Shown: one piece after another, positions 30,001 through 40,676 of the stretch
How the letters are laid out: every line of letters begins with the position of its first letter
Numbering within the stretch: the first letter of the stretch is position 1
Source of the DNA: Tetradesmus obliquus
Taxonomy: Eukaryota > Chlorophyta > Chlorophyceae > Sphaeropleales > Scenedesmaceae
NCBI GenBank assembly: GCA_030272155.1
Contig: CP126200.1
Coordinates: 1,736,001 to 1,800,000 of the forward strand
DNA: 64,000 nt
Direction: 5' to 3'
Notes under the pieces: model-generated
What the model was told of the DNA's origin: nothing
What the model saw: only the letters and a program-made list of their open reading frames with translations
The model's database searches: none
Position numbers and translations under genes: made by a program

Positions 30001-33000
30001 GCCGGGGGTGCAGCATTGTGTCAGTATCAAGTATTTCATGCTGTGCACAGCATGAACGACATGCGGCTGGCTTCATGGCACGTGACTGTGCACTGACAGT
30101 GTGCAATCGAGCAACCTGTTGTTGCTTGCTGTTGTGAGGTGTCTGTATAAGCACGTGGCGTGTGGTTGTGCACCGTCAGCACAGCACGCCTGCAGGCTTG
30201 ACAGCCAGGCATAAGATGTGAGTGAGAGTGAGGGAGTGAGTGAGTGACTACCCAGACAGCTCTGCAGCTCCTGGGTATGTTAAGGCTAAGAGGGTGTGTG
30301 TGGCCAGGGGCGGCGTCCCTGAGGTCCACACCCTCTACCTGTCCACTTGCGCCCTAGGGCGCAAGCGGGGCGTGCATAAGATGTTCAGATTTACAAGCCA
30401 GCTGCACAGCTTGACCATCATGTGGCAGGCTCCATGGCACGCGACTGTGCGCTGCTAGTGTGCGCTGCGAGTGTGCATGAATGAATGGATGAGCTACGCA
30501 TGGTGTGTTAAAACTCGCCACCCGTGTAAGTTAAGGGAGGGTGTGTGTGACACGATGAGGATACCCCATGCGCCTTCACACCTGCTACCATTGAGTGTGC
30601 AAGTGAGTGCCGTGTGTCCGGGGTGCGTCCGGGGTGCAGCACAAGCGCACAGCCAGGCATGCAGCAGTGGCTGATGTCAGAATATTCAATGCCGCTGCCT
30701 CCACACTTTTTCGCACCCTCAAACGAACTGCCATCCATCTGTCTGTCTGCCCGCCTGCCAGGCTCTACAAACGCCCCCCTGGCAATTTAATTGTGAGCCG
30801 TGTCACACACGTGTGCACATATCATCACTAATACTACGTACGTGCTGAATGGCATGTCATGTGTCTGCCAGGTGCTACAAGAACCCCTGGCAAGTCAAAT
30901 GGGAGCCGCAGCACAAGCGCACAGCAAGCCACGTGGCAACGGCCTCAGCCCGCGCAGCGCTCAACCGCAGCAACTTGCATAGCGCAGGCAGCAGCCGCAT
31001 CTGGCGGGACATAACGCCTCCAGGTGTGTCGCCAGCGCAGGCGAAGCAGGGTTTGGAGACGTGGGATGCTCAGGAGAAGTATGACAAGATGACAGAGGCC
31101 TTTGGCAACTTCATGATTCATGTGGTGCCGGGGAGTAATGATCTCTTTCTGGCTGAAAGGGCAGTAATCAAGCGCTGAATTTGATACTTGCAGCAGTTGA
31201 TACTACTGCAGACAGGTGGAGGAACGTGGGCAATGCAAGAGAACGTGAAGCTAGGCCAGCTGGCAGAAGTGCAGTAGACACCAGGCACAACTTTTGAACT
31301 GCATTGAATGCCATGTGTGCTTACCAACCTGTCTGAGATAAAGCGCAGCTGTATTTCAGCTGTCGGTGACTGCTGTCTGTGCTGCTGCAGGCGGCCACGC
31401 CAGATCAGCTGCTGCAGTGGGTGACCGAGGCAGATGCAAACACCAAGGTGCGCTGTTGGATGTGTGTGTTGCTGCTGTGCTCTGAGTGTGCCGCACGCTC
31501 TTGTATTCTGGCGCACGGTTCAGATGCCGTATGGTGTGTGTGGTATGCTAGGGCACCTTGCCTGCAGTCAAATGGTCAACATTGCACTGACACAGCTCAA
31601 GTCGCTGCCGACTTGTGCAATTGGTGACATAAGGAAGCAAATTTATGTTCCCATAACAGTGTGTCATCTGTGCGTGCTGCACTTGCTGCTCATGTGGCGC
31701 TGTTGCAGGTGGCGCGTATTTTTCGCAACCCCTTGGTGGCTTGCGTGAGCGTGGCGCAGCTGACGCCTGTATGCAACAAGCTGGCGCAAGTCTGGGACAG
31801 TCACGCGCGACAGCTGTCTAGGGAGATGCAAGCCGCACGCCTGGCAGGTGAGTAGTCAGTGATAGGCTACCGGGTGTTTGTCGTCCGGGTGCTGGGCACC
31901 TCCTGAACAAGGGTTGTGGGACGTGTCTTGCTGGTGGAGGCAGTGCCTTGGTGTACCCTGCCGTACATGCACTCGTGACGCCTGACACCACACAACGCAT
32001 CACACATGTACCTTGCTGTTTTATGTTGTTGTGTGCGCAGGCGAGGGTGCGCGTGCTGACAGTCAGAGGGCTGCCGGCAATGAGCACTTCAAAGCTGGCA
32101 GATATGAGGAAGCACTGGAGGCAAGTGCGCCACCATAGAGATTTATATTTTCAGGGAAAAGCCTGCAGCAACATTGCGTACTCGTTTCTGCTTGATGCTG
32201 TTGTGGTGCATGGTGGATTAGTGTCTTGCACAACCAGGGTTCAGTGCATGGTGGATTAGTGTCTTGCACAACCAGGGTTCAGTGCCAAGAAAGGACACAG
32301 CAGATGGTGGAATGGACTTGAACTGATTGATGCCAAAGCAAAGGAGGCTGTTACAGCACGCGAGACTGCTACAGTGTCGGGCTGATATGTGCTGATATGC
32401 TGCTATGCTGTGCGTGCAGGCGTACATGGCTGCATTGTCAGAGACCCCTGTCGACTGCCGGCTGTACATGAACATCAGCCTCAGCCACCTGAGGCTGGGG
32501 CGCGTGAACGAGGTGCGAGCAGCTGCAATCAAATAGGGTCCCAGTAGCTGTGATAGGTTGCAGCAGCTGGTTGTGCGGCTGGCAAGGGCTGTTGAACGTC
32601 AGCCTCGGCCACCCGAAGCTGGGGCACATGAATGAGGTGCGAACAGCTCTAGGCTGCCATTAGCCAAGCTCGACTGTCAACAATTGTGCACACTGTGCAG
32701 CAGGAGTCGACCTACTTCAGGTGACAAGAAGCGCGTGCATCAAGCGTAGCATCAGTACATTAGATGCTGTGCAGATGACGGGTGCTTCGCTGCGCAGGCG
32801 TACGATGTGGCGCGCTCTGGCCTGGCGCACGAGCCCAGCAACGTAATTCGTGTGGTATAGACCCCCCTGACCGCGCTGCTGCATGCAGTTGACGGCGTGT
32901 CAGTGTGTGTGTGCCATACAGGCGTACGATGTGGCGCGCTCGGGCCTGGCGCACGAGCCCAGCAACAGCAAGGCCTGGGTGCGGCTGGGGGATGCTTGCA

Positions 33001-36000
33001 GGGAGGCGGGGCGCTGGCAGCTGGCCGCATTGTCGTACAGGGCTGCGCTGGACCTGGGCTCAAGCGGGGACGCAGACGTGCAGGTAAGCTCTGGTGGTGT
33101 TGTGCTGGGCTGTTATCGTGACGGTGCTGGCAGCTGGCTGCTTTTGTACAGGGCAGCGCTGGACCTTGGCTCGGGTGGTGACGCAGATGTGCAGGTCAGC
33201 ACTGGTGCTGTTGTGCGGGTTTGTTGGAGTCACAGGGCGCTGGCAGCTGGCTGCACTTTCGTACAGGGCAGCCCTGGACCTCGGCTCAGGCGGCGACACA
33301 GATGTGCAGGTACGGGTGGTGTTGTGCTGGAGTGTGTGCTGGTTGGTTTAGATTCAGGGCACTGGCACCTGGCTGTGCTGTGCATGGCAGCGCTGGACCT
33401 CGGTGATGCTGATGTCCAAGTACACAACAGCATGCATGCAGGTGTCCTAATCAGCATGGAAGTTGATTTGCTGGTGTATTTTGATCATAGCACTGGCAGC
33501 TGGCTGCGCTGTCGTACAAGGCAGCTCTGTACCTCGGCTCAGGCGGCGACACAGATGTGCAGGTAAGCACCGCTGGTTTTGTGCTGGTGTGCTGCGCTCG
33601 GGGTGCTGGCGTGCTGCCTGCGCTGTGTCGTTGATGTGACGGCTAGTGCAGTTACTTCCCAAGATCAACAGTCTGATGCTAGGATATGCCGCATGTGTTT
33701 TCTTTCGCACAGGCGCGCCACGCGGACGCAGCCTCCCACCTGCAGCGCACCTGGTCATGGGAGGAGGTGCTGCCAGATAATGGCTTGCTGCTGATTGCTG
33801 CACGCTCATGAACTGGTGTGCGTGCTGTTGCAGGCACGCCACGAGGACGCAGCCTCCCACCTGCAGCGCACCTGGTCATGGGAGGAGGTGCCACCCCCCT
33901 GGGATGTGCCTGGCCAAGCGGCCTGGCTGAAAGTGGGCGGGGCCAGGCCTGGCCACCAGGCGGGATACGAGCAGTGGCTGCGCAAAGCGCAGAAGGAGAT
34001 GGACAAGTGGGTGTCACTAGATATACACTTATTTTCACTGTGATGTTCACTGGTAACATATTTATCGCTGTTGTTGATGTTGTCCATGGGTTGTTGTGCC
34101 TGGAATACAGCTTGCTATATTGCCTGCCGTACTGCCTGTTGCACTGCCTGCTGTACTGCATGATATACTGCATGATGTACTGCCTGCTGCCACGCCTGAT
34201 GTACTGCCTCCTGTACTGCCACTTGTACTGCCTACTACACTGATTTTTTTCAGGCTGCACCACACCAGCCGCAGCATTGCAGTGAAGCTCAAAGCGCACC
34301 TGTTGACCGCGCGGGCCCTGGCGGCAGCAAGGGCAGGGCAGCTGGCGCGGCTGCCTGCTGCGCACGAGTGGCAGATGTCTTGGAGCGACACACCCTTCCA
34401 GGCACCAGTCACAGGCCGGATCAGGTGGGCTGCTTTGCGCAAACAAACACATTAGCATACGCACGTGCTTATGGAAACCAGAAAGAGTTTGCTGCCGCTG
34501 CCGGCATGCTAAGCATCAGACGCATGCATGCTGGTGCAACTGTTTTTGATAATAACAGCTACCCACTGCGCGTGCGGGGCTAGTCATGTTTGATGGCGAA
34601 TTTTGTGACGATGTGAGCCACCAGTGGCAGATGTCCTGGAGTGACACGCCCTTCCAGGCGCCAGTCACCGGCCATATCAGGTGGGTATCTTCAGCAGCAA
34701 ACACATACGTGTCATGCAGGTATTAAACAGATTCTGCCAGCAACCAGTTGAGCGGGGCACTGTCGATGCAGCTTTGTATCATTGCTGTGGTTGAGGCGCC
34801 AACAGCTGCTTGCTTACACACCCTGCTTGCTTGTCCGCCTCGCGCAGGCACACGGTGCAGGTGGCTGACTTGAATGACTCTACACGGAATGACGACGCGC
34901 TGATGATGGCACCTGCTTACCTGGAAGGCCAGCCAGGAGCTGTGGACTGCATCAATGTGAGGCGCGAGGGCAATCTTGCATCCAAACTTGTCAACTAGCT
35001 GTTATGCATCACACAATCCGTGCACATGCTTCACATTCAGTTGCTGCATCATTGGAGACAGCATGCCCACTGCCCTAGCACATACATAACCAAGCTGCTG
35101 GCTGCCCTGATGAAGCACAGCATGGCAAAGTTTTCTGTATGCCTGACCAACGTGCAAAGTATGTTGATGAACTTTCTGTGCTAACAACCTGTGTGTCTGT
35201 TGTTCTGCTGCTCTGTTGCTGCTGCTCACTGCTGTGACTGCCTCAGGCGATGGCACTGGCATGCTTCTACCCACCCAGTGGCCTGCCACCTTACAAGCCA
35301 GCTTCTCTGAGCCTGAGTTTCAGGTGTGGCTGGACTGTGAGCTGCAGTTGCAGCCTGAAAGTGTTGGTCTGCTGCATGAAAGCACCCTGCTGCAGCTGTG
35401 ACAGGCATTCACATGGGGGGGGGGGGGGGGGGGGGGGTGGGGGGGGGGGGGGGTGTTAGCATCTTAATACACAGGCTAGCCTCCTTGATTACATTACATT
35501 ACATTACATGCTCCACTCAACGAGGAGTGGGAACCCCAGTCAGGAGCCAACGAGAGGCTCATAGGGGGAGGGAACATCGAAGAACAACTCATCATCATCC
35601 AAACCGTCAGAAGAAATCGCAGAAAAAAACTCCTGAGCTTCAGGTGTGGCCTGCAGCCAAGCTGGTGCTGATCAGCACTCATGAGTTGTATGCTGTTTGC
35701 AAATGAAAACATTACAATAAGCTTGTTCATCACACCGTTGCTGCTAATGCACAGGATGCCCACAAGCAAAACAGCAGCTGCATTTTGTTGCCAGAAGCTG
35801 CTTCCTCAATGCTCGACGAAGCTGAGACTGTGCTGCTTGTGTAGACCGAAAGCACCGCATGCACTGCACTGTACTTCTCCCACACAGAATCTGCAATGCG
35901 GCTCTGCTTCACAAGTACTTGATTTGCTGCTTTTGTATGCGTCATGTGCTGCCTTACACTGCTCCCACAAAGGATGCTCACCGACTACGAGCAGCTGCGC

Positions 36001-37037
36001 AAGACCTTCACATGCACTGTCTTGTACTGCCTTGTGCTGCACTGTACTGCCATGTACTGCTCCCAAACACGACGCCTGCTGGCTATGAGCAGCTGCGCAA
36101 GACCTTCACATGCACTGTCTTGTACTGCCTTGTACTGACTTGTACTGCCTTGTGCTGCATCGTACTGCCTTTTACTGCTCCTACACAGGATGCTCACTGA
36201 CTATGAGCAGCTGCGCAATACTTTCACATGCACTGTTTTGTACTGCCTTGTACTGACTTGTACTGCCTTGTGCTGCATCGTACTGCCTTTTACTGCTCCT
36301 ACACAGGATGCTCACTGACTATGAGCAGCTGCGCAAGACCTTTACTTGCACTGCCTTGTGCTGCACTGTACTGCCCTGTACTGCTCCCACACAGGATGCT
36401 CACTGACTACGAGCAGCTGCGCAAAACTTTCACAGAAGCCTGGGGCATCCCAATCGACATTGAGACCAAGACAGAAGCAATGCGCGCAGCAGTGCAGTAT
36501 GACACACAGTACATGGGCCGCAACTATGAGGAGCTAGGGTACAAGCGGGAGAGCTTGTTTGACATTGTTGGCTGCAAGCTGCCAGACACACACAACGACC
36601 ACCAGAAGCCAGGCGCAGCAGCAGCAGGTGCAGCAGCAGCAGCATCGAGCTCAGGAGCATCTAGCAGCGGTGGGGCAGGCGGCAGCAGCAGCAGTGCTAC
36701 TAGAAGCAATGCAGCAGCTGCGGCTGCGCCGGCAGGCAGCAGCAGCAGCGGCGGCAAGAAGAAAAAGAAGCCACAGCAGCAGCAGCAGCAGCAGCAGGCG
36801 CCGCCGGGGCCGGTTGTGCGTTTTGAGGAGACTGACGATGGCTTTGTCATGAGGGTCGGTGACGATGAAGGGCAGCAGCAGCAGGGGTTGGAGGATGCGA
36901 TACACGTCACACTTGGTGAGCAGATCAGGCAGCGGCCTGAGGCGCATGGCTGGCAGCAGGTGCTGGGTGCGGTCAGCACTGGACGGCTGTCGCAGCAGCA
37001 GGTGCAGCAGCTGAGCGACATGGTGGCTTCCATGTAA
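27082..37037 (+). CDS. Large TPR-repeat protein, family not recognised
   Basis: Sixteen exons join in phase to 883 residues: 27082-27204, 27382-27517, 28391-28553, 28803-28886, 29278-29427, 30872-31163, 31391-31447, 31709-31847, 32041-32120, 32420-32512, 32922-33083, 33834-34006, 34254-34424, 34848-34956, 35247-35323 and 36395-37037. The N-terminal half is helical with a Cys/His patch (WRCAHHDHRVADCLARDC). The middle has TPR units: GNEHFKAGRYEEAL, then RLYMNISLSHLRLGRVNEAY and AWVRLGDACREAGRWQLAAL. The C-terminus is Ala/Ser/Gln-rich with a Lys cluster and a final helix. TPR suggests a scaffold or co-chaperone role; no enzyme motif seen. Intron 9 has a GC donor. The junction of exons 6 and 7 uses a GTAATC donor; if unused, a stop at 31176-31178 would split this into two genes. 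Confidence 0.68.
27741..28255 (+). repeat. Three ghost copies of TPR-gene exon 3 head
   Basis: Copies of the segment encoding DTLVQLTPDLDPPLLGWSPV with a CAG acceptor begin near 27745, 27992 (short) and 28181, before the true exon at 28391. The third is nearly identical over 75 bases. Confidence 0.88.
27908..27962 (+). repeat. Dispersed short repeat, copy B
   Basis: TTTGAGAGAG, then AGTCACATGTGGGTCCTGGC and AGCATCTAAGACC, matching the element at 3708 and, inverted, at 22785. It lies in intron 2 of the TPR gene among the ghost copies. Confidence 0.6.
29428..30115 (+). repeat. 112-bp ladder: six ghost copies of TPR-gene exon 5 tail
   Basis: The landmark CATGCTGTGCACAG recurs at 29470, 29582, 29694, 29806, 29918 and 30037, exactly 112 bp apart except for the last step. 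Each unit repeats the exon 5 tail (DCALTVCK); five end in the strong donor CAA/GTGAGT and the sixth reads CAATCGAG. Including the true exon end there are six near-identical donors in 0.6 kb. Confidence 0.93.
30405..30800 (+). repeat. Degenerate ghosts of TPR-gene exon 5 tail and exon 6 head
   Basis: Weak copies of the exon 5 tail appear near 30410-30470. Parts of the exon 6 head appear at about 30637-30665 (CACAAGCGCACAGCCAG) and 30757-30795 (RLYKRPPGN-like, against KCYKNPW). Confidence 0.6.
32590..32850 (+). repeat. Ghosts of TPR-gene exon 10 tail and exon 11 head
   Basis: The segment 32593-32638 is a decayed copy of the exon 10 tail with about seven non-synonymous changes and one synonymous. 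The segment 32793-32845 is a close copy of the exon 11 head (AYDVARSGLAHEPSN) with its acceptor. Confidence 0.82.
33110..33566 (+). repeat. Four ghost copies of TPR-gene exon 11 tail
   Basis: The segment encoding ALSYRAALDLGS and onward to DADVQ with a GT donor recurs ending near 33194, 33309, 33420 (degraded) and 33562. Ghosts share variants such as GGDTDVQ that the true exon lacks, so they have copied from one another. Confidence 0.9.
33717..33770 (+). repeat. Ghost copy of TPR-gene exon 12 head
   Basis: CGCACAG is followed by a copy of ARHADAASHLQRTWSWEE, nearly identical to the true exon head at 33834. Confidence 0.88.
34100..34245 (+). repeat. TACTGCCTG-type minisatellite in intron 12
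   Basis: Around twelve imperfect units of the type TGTACTGCCTGC lie just upstream of the exon 13 acceptor. Related TACTGCCTTG units recur between 36010 and 36390. Confidence 0.8.
34618..34686 (+). repeat. Ghost copy of TPR-gene exon 13 tail
   Basis: Repeats the segment encoding QMSWSDTPFQAPVTG with its GTGGGT donor, about 260 bp past the true donor. Confidence 0.88.
35415..35453. repeat. G-rich homopolymer tract
   Basis: A run of 23 G, one T, then 15 G in intron 15 of the TPR gene. It could form G-quadruplexes and is a likely sequencing or assembly trouble spot. Confidence 0.93.
35488..35635 (-). mobile_element. Short 5'-truncated LINE copy in intron 15
   Basis: Begins with ACATT units and matches the last 130-150 bases of the LINE at 23530-25110 in reverse orientation, including the region of its stop codon. 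It lies antisense inside the TPR gene. Confidence 0.9.
35965..36394 (+). repeat. Four ghost copies of TPR-gene exon 16 head
   Basis: Copies of the acceptor and the segment encoding MLTDYEQLRKTFT begin near 35969, 36066 (altered acceptor), 36187 and 36307, each followed by TACTGCCTTG-type filler. Spacing is about 97-121 bp. The true exon starts at 36395. Confidence 0.93.
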
Positions 37038-37099
37038 AGCTTCAGCCATGTGGTTTCCTGGCTTGTTTTGCTCCCAACGCTGGGCTCCTCCTGGGATGG

Positions 37100-37305
37100 G
37101 GGTCTCATAGACTGTTGCAGCAGCAGGCGCAGCAGCTGAGCGACATGGTGGCATCCCTGTGAGGCCGTGTGCTGTCCTTGTTTGTAACATGTGACATGAT
37201 GTGACATCCCGATGCCCGGCACCTCCTGGGATGGGTGTCTTACAACGTGGCGCAACAGCAGTTGCAGCAGCTGCGTGGTATGGTGGCAGCCTTGTGAGCG
37301 CAGAC
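37100..37305 (+). repeat. Two ghost copies of the TPR gene's last codons, stop and UTR
   Basis: After the true stop (37035-37037), copies of the segment encoding QQQVQQLSDMVAS run into a stop at about 37160 and 37296. Each unit is about 135 bp and includes the 3' UTR block CTCCTGGGATGGG. Confidence 0.88.
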
Positions 37306-38204
37306 GTGCTATGCATGCTGCGCTATTGCATCGCATGCAGGGTGCTTGCGTATGGTGCGCACCACCGTATGGTGCATGCATGTTTGGTTGACTCCGTTGA
37401 CTGGTTGGGAAGATGCTTTGTGCTGACAGCCTGCTAGAGTTTGGTGGTCTTGTAGCATGTGACACATGCAACCATGTGTCACATGAAAGTAAGCGCCTGC
37501 GTAATCAAGCGGTGCTCGCCTCCCATCGATCCTGGTCTTTGGCGTGTTACAATCCAGCACCCTCCTGCACCACTGCTGCCGCACACGCTTCAAATGTTCA
37601 AGCTCAAGCAAGCACAGCATTGCTATCACTTGATTGCAACCAATTGGTGACGCCAAGTTGACTGGAAACATGGAGATGTTGACGTCATGACATCAATCGA
37701 ATTAGAATCAATCAAGCCAACAGAGGTCCCAAGACAGCACTGCCTGGCTTGTGCCACAAGGGCATGCTTGACGCCGTCATGTTGCAAGATGTGACAGTCA
37801 CACAGTCTGTCACAGTGGCCTCAGACCGGAAACAGGAAAGCATGCCAGCGCATAACCCATAAAGGCTGTGCGCTGGCACATGCAGAGCTTTGCTGAAGGC
37901 CAACACAACACATTTCAGTCATAACATGTTGAAATCCAGTCCACAGCAACGCATTTAAAACTCGGTTGCTGGGCCGCTCAGCACTTCAACAGCAAGCAAG
38001 CTTGTCTTGTGTCACAGCTCAAAAGGCATGGCTATAAATCGCTGTAACAGGAGCACACCTCTGCTACACATGCGTGTAGTACAACACTAACGAATGAAAA
38101 CGAACCCAGAACTTCACCCACAGGGAAACGCTGATCACTGCTGTATGCTTACGAATCCCTCTCATCCTAACTGTGCCCTGCTCACACATTGCAGGACTGC
38201 CCCC
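37306..38204. other. Spacer between convergent genes
   Basis: About 0.9 kb with 3' UTRs and polyadenylation signals presumably present. No coding segment or clear repeat is supported. Confidence 0.4.
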
Positions 38205-39272
38205 TCAAGCAGGCAGCACCCGCAGCAGCTCGATTTCAAACAGCAGTGACTCGCTGCTGTGGTTTGCCAGCTGCCGCTTTGTCGCAAAGGTGGGCGGCTG
38301 CGGCTGCAGCACACTGCTGACATAGCCGAGCTCCGGGGGAATCAGTACACGCCGCTTTCCGCCTTGCCGCATGCCTACAATGGCGTCCTGCAAGCCCTCG
38401 ATGACCTCGCTGCCGCTGCCTAGCTGCAGCCTGATTGGGCCTATGGGCACGTCGCGCGGCTGGAAGCTGACACCTTCTATGGTGGCTGCAGCAGCAGACA
38501 GGATACATGAAGTATGTCATGTTGAGTAGCAGCAGCAGGAATAGCAATAGCTTGCAGGACAGGTGAACTCGGCCATACAGACGGGCTGTTCATAGCTGGA
38601 AACAGAGCCTGATGCAAATGCCTGTAGGACGCACCCAGTAGAGCTGTTATGATACATGCAACTCAGCTGTTGCGGTACATCATGTGTGCATGTGTGGCGA
38701 ATAGTGCCTGATCCCTGCCAACTGGTGCAAGCAAACGCAGCTGGCGGGCTGTGCCAATCCTGCCTTTTCTATAACTGCCATTGGACAATCTACCACATGA
38801 GCCCAGTGTCTGCAACGGCTTGATACAGTGCTAGTTTTTACAGCCGCGGCAACAGCTCACAGTAGATGAAGTAGCCATTGTTTCTCCGCAGCACGTAATC
38901 AATGAGCACGCTGTCTCCTGCCTTGGCTTCCTGCCCACTGCCTGGCGCCAGCTCCTGAACCTTAACACCTGATGCTGTCTTGAAGAACTTTGGCAGGTTC
39001 TCGTCCTCTGGAGCAGCAAGTCCGGGCGAGCTCCAGTCCCCTGATGTGACCTTTGTGGCTGCTACTGCTGCTGGAACTTCTGCAGATGTGGCAAGCAGCA
39101 CTGCAGCTGTGCCTGCCAGCAGCGTCCTGCGGTCAACCACGACGCTGCTTGTGGACGCATCACGGGCCGATGACGAGCAAAGCTGAGCAGATTTGGGCAC
39201 TGTTGGCGCCCGCAGCTGCACGTTGCTGCTGCGAGCTGCGGAAGCCCCACCGCTGCTGAGCTTCGACTGCAT
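38205..39272 (-). CDS. Chloroplast lumenal FKBP-type peptidyl-prolyl isomerase
   Basis: Two exons, 39272-38861 and 38485-38205, give 230 residues. The N-terminus is Ser/Ala/Arg-rich like a chloroplast transit peptide, followed by VDRRTLLAGTAAVLLA, a twin-arginine lumenal signal, and a likely cleavage after AAVAA. The FKBP domain includes GVKVQELAPGSGQEAKAGDS, then IDYVLRRNNGYFIY, IEGLQDAIVGMRQGGKRRVL and IPPELGY. The NGYF and GGKRR features point to the plant FKBP16 type, some of which serve thylakoid NDH or photosystem assembly. Several isomerase active-site residues are commonly lost in this group, so activity is uncertain. An in-frame Met at 39326 is a possible earlier start. This is the one multi-exon gene here without visible ghost exons. 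Confidence 0.88.
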
Positions 39273-40180
39273 TGATGCAGCTGAGCAATTAGCACAATAA
39301 AAACAGCGCAAGTAACTCTTTGTCACTGGCTTGAGAGCTGCTTAAGCAGCCAATCGACGCGAGACTTGATCAGTTGCAGTGTCGGGAAAAGTGGCACCAC
39401 TCATTCAAGAGCCGAAAGCCCTGATGAAAGACAATCACAGCACGGATTGACAGACCGTAGCAACCGATTCAATGCCGAGAAAGCAGGACCTGCACAGCAC
39501 AGTTGGACCCTGGACATTTGAACGTGCCCAGAAACCTGCCAGCTGTCAAACACAGCTGTTGCACCACACCCCTTCAAGCAGTCCGCTAAAGGCACGTGTG
39601 CTGTGCAGTATTGCACCGCCAACTGCCCTGCAAAGGAGCCTTGCAGCAATGTATGGCCAGTCGCAAGCAAGATGCTCATGCATACCTGTGGTGCTGCAAT
39701 CACTACACCATGGTGGTCGTCGCCAGCACTTGGATATCCCATTGCATACAGGACAGCAGTTATGCATTGATACGACACTGCATGCACCACTCCTGATGAC
39801 CATATGCACAGGCTGCCAGGGAAATGAAACCTCGGCTTTGCAGGACTGCGCCATGCTTTGCAGCATGTGTGGCAGCAAGCACGACCACAGCAGACCCATG
39901 TGCGTACGCATCAGTGATGCTTGCTGCAGAGCTCTGCCGTCAGCTGCAGTCAAGATGTGCAGCACTGCAGCAAGGGCATCTCATCAAGGCTGCAGCAACC
40001 ATGTAATATGGCGTGTACAAGCTGCTGACAGGCAGCCTGCAGAGCTTCCAGCACAGAAAATGGCTGCTGCATGTACTGCGCTATACTGCCGCTGGTTGCA
40101 GTTCGCATCCTGCACAATATAGCCTCATCTGTACACAACAACCGCACACGACACCAAACGCCCAGCCTGGAGCAGCCTCA
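39273..40180. other. Spacer upstream of the FKBP gene
   Basis: Contains the FKBP promoter. A 216-codon open frame on the plus strand (39472-40122) has no family resemblance, no repeats and an arbitrary composition, so I do not call it. Confidence 0.35.
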
Positions 40181-40676
40181 AAAGTCTAGCCGCATCTTTG
40201 ATACACGCAGGCCTGTGACGGCATATGGCTGAACTCGCAACACTGGTCCATCAGGCGGGTCACTGGGCACACGCAGCAAGGCAATCAACGAATTGTGTAG
40301 GCAACAGGCAGAAGCCAACTAGTAACAACCAGCCTGTGGCCGCCTCAGACGTCCAGCCACGTCTGGTAATACACACACGTCTGCGGCAAATTTGGCTGCC
40401 CGCGCAGCACTGGTACGTCATCGGGCGCACACCGCAGGGGACTGCGATTAAGAAACTGGCTAGGCAACAAGCAAAAGGTAACCAATCACCGGCCTGCAGG
40501 AGGTTCAGAAGTCCAGCCACGTCTGGTGATATACGCAGGTCTGCGGCGAGATCTGGCTGCCTTGCAGCACTGGCACATCACCGGGCCCACGCAGCAAGGG
40601 CTTGCGGACAGGGAGTGCAATCAAGGAACTGGCAAGGCACCAGGAGAAAATTACTCATCACCAGCCTGCAGCAGCC
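40181..40676 (-). repeat. Three tandem copies of the RPC6 3' coding end
   Basis: Downstream of the RPC6 stop, the sense segment encoding the Cys-rich end (CGVCPVMDQCCEGSQISPQT) recurs three times. The landmark GTCCAGCCACGT or its variant lies at 40184, 40351 and 40511, against 40683 in the gene. Unit length is 160-172 bp. Confidence 0.92.

Noticed and set aside
29428-30115. Regular 112-bp ladder considered as a CRISPR array
   Set aside because: The whole unit repeats with no unique spacers, the host is eukaryotic, and the unit contains an exon tail and donor.
31164-31390. Boundary between two separate genes at 31178
   Set aside because: No start codon in phase precedes the next exon and a GTAATC donor keeps frame, so one gene is preferred; the split model stays possible.
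39472-40122. 216-codon plus-strand frame
   Set aside because: No family resemblance, no splice context, composition like neighbouring spacer.
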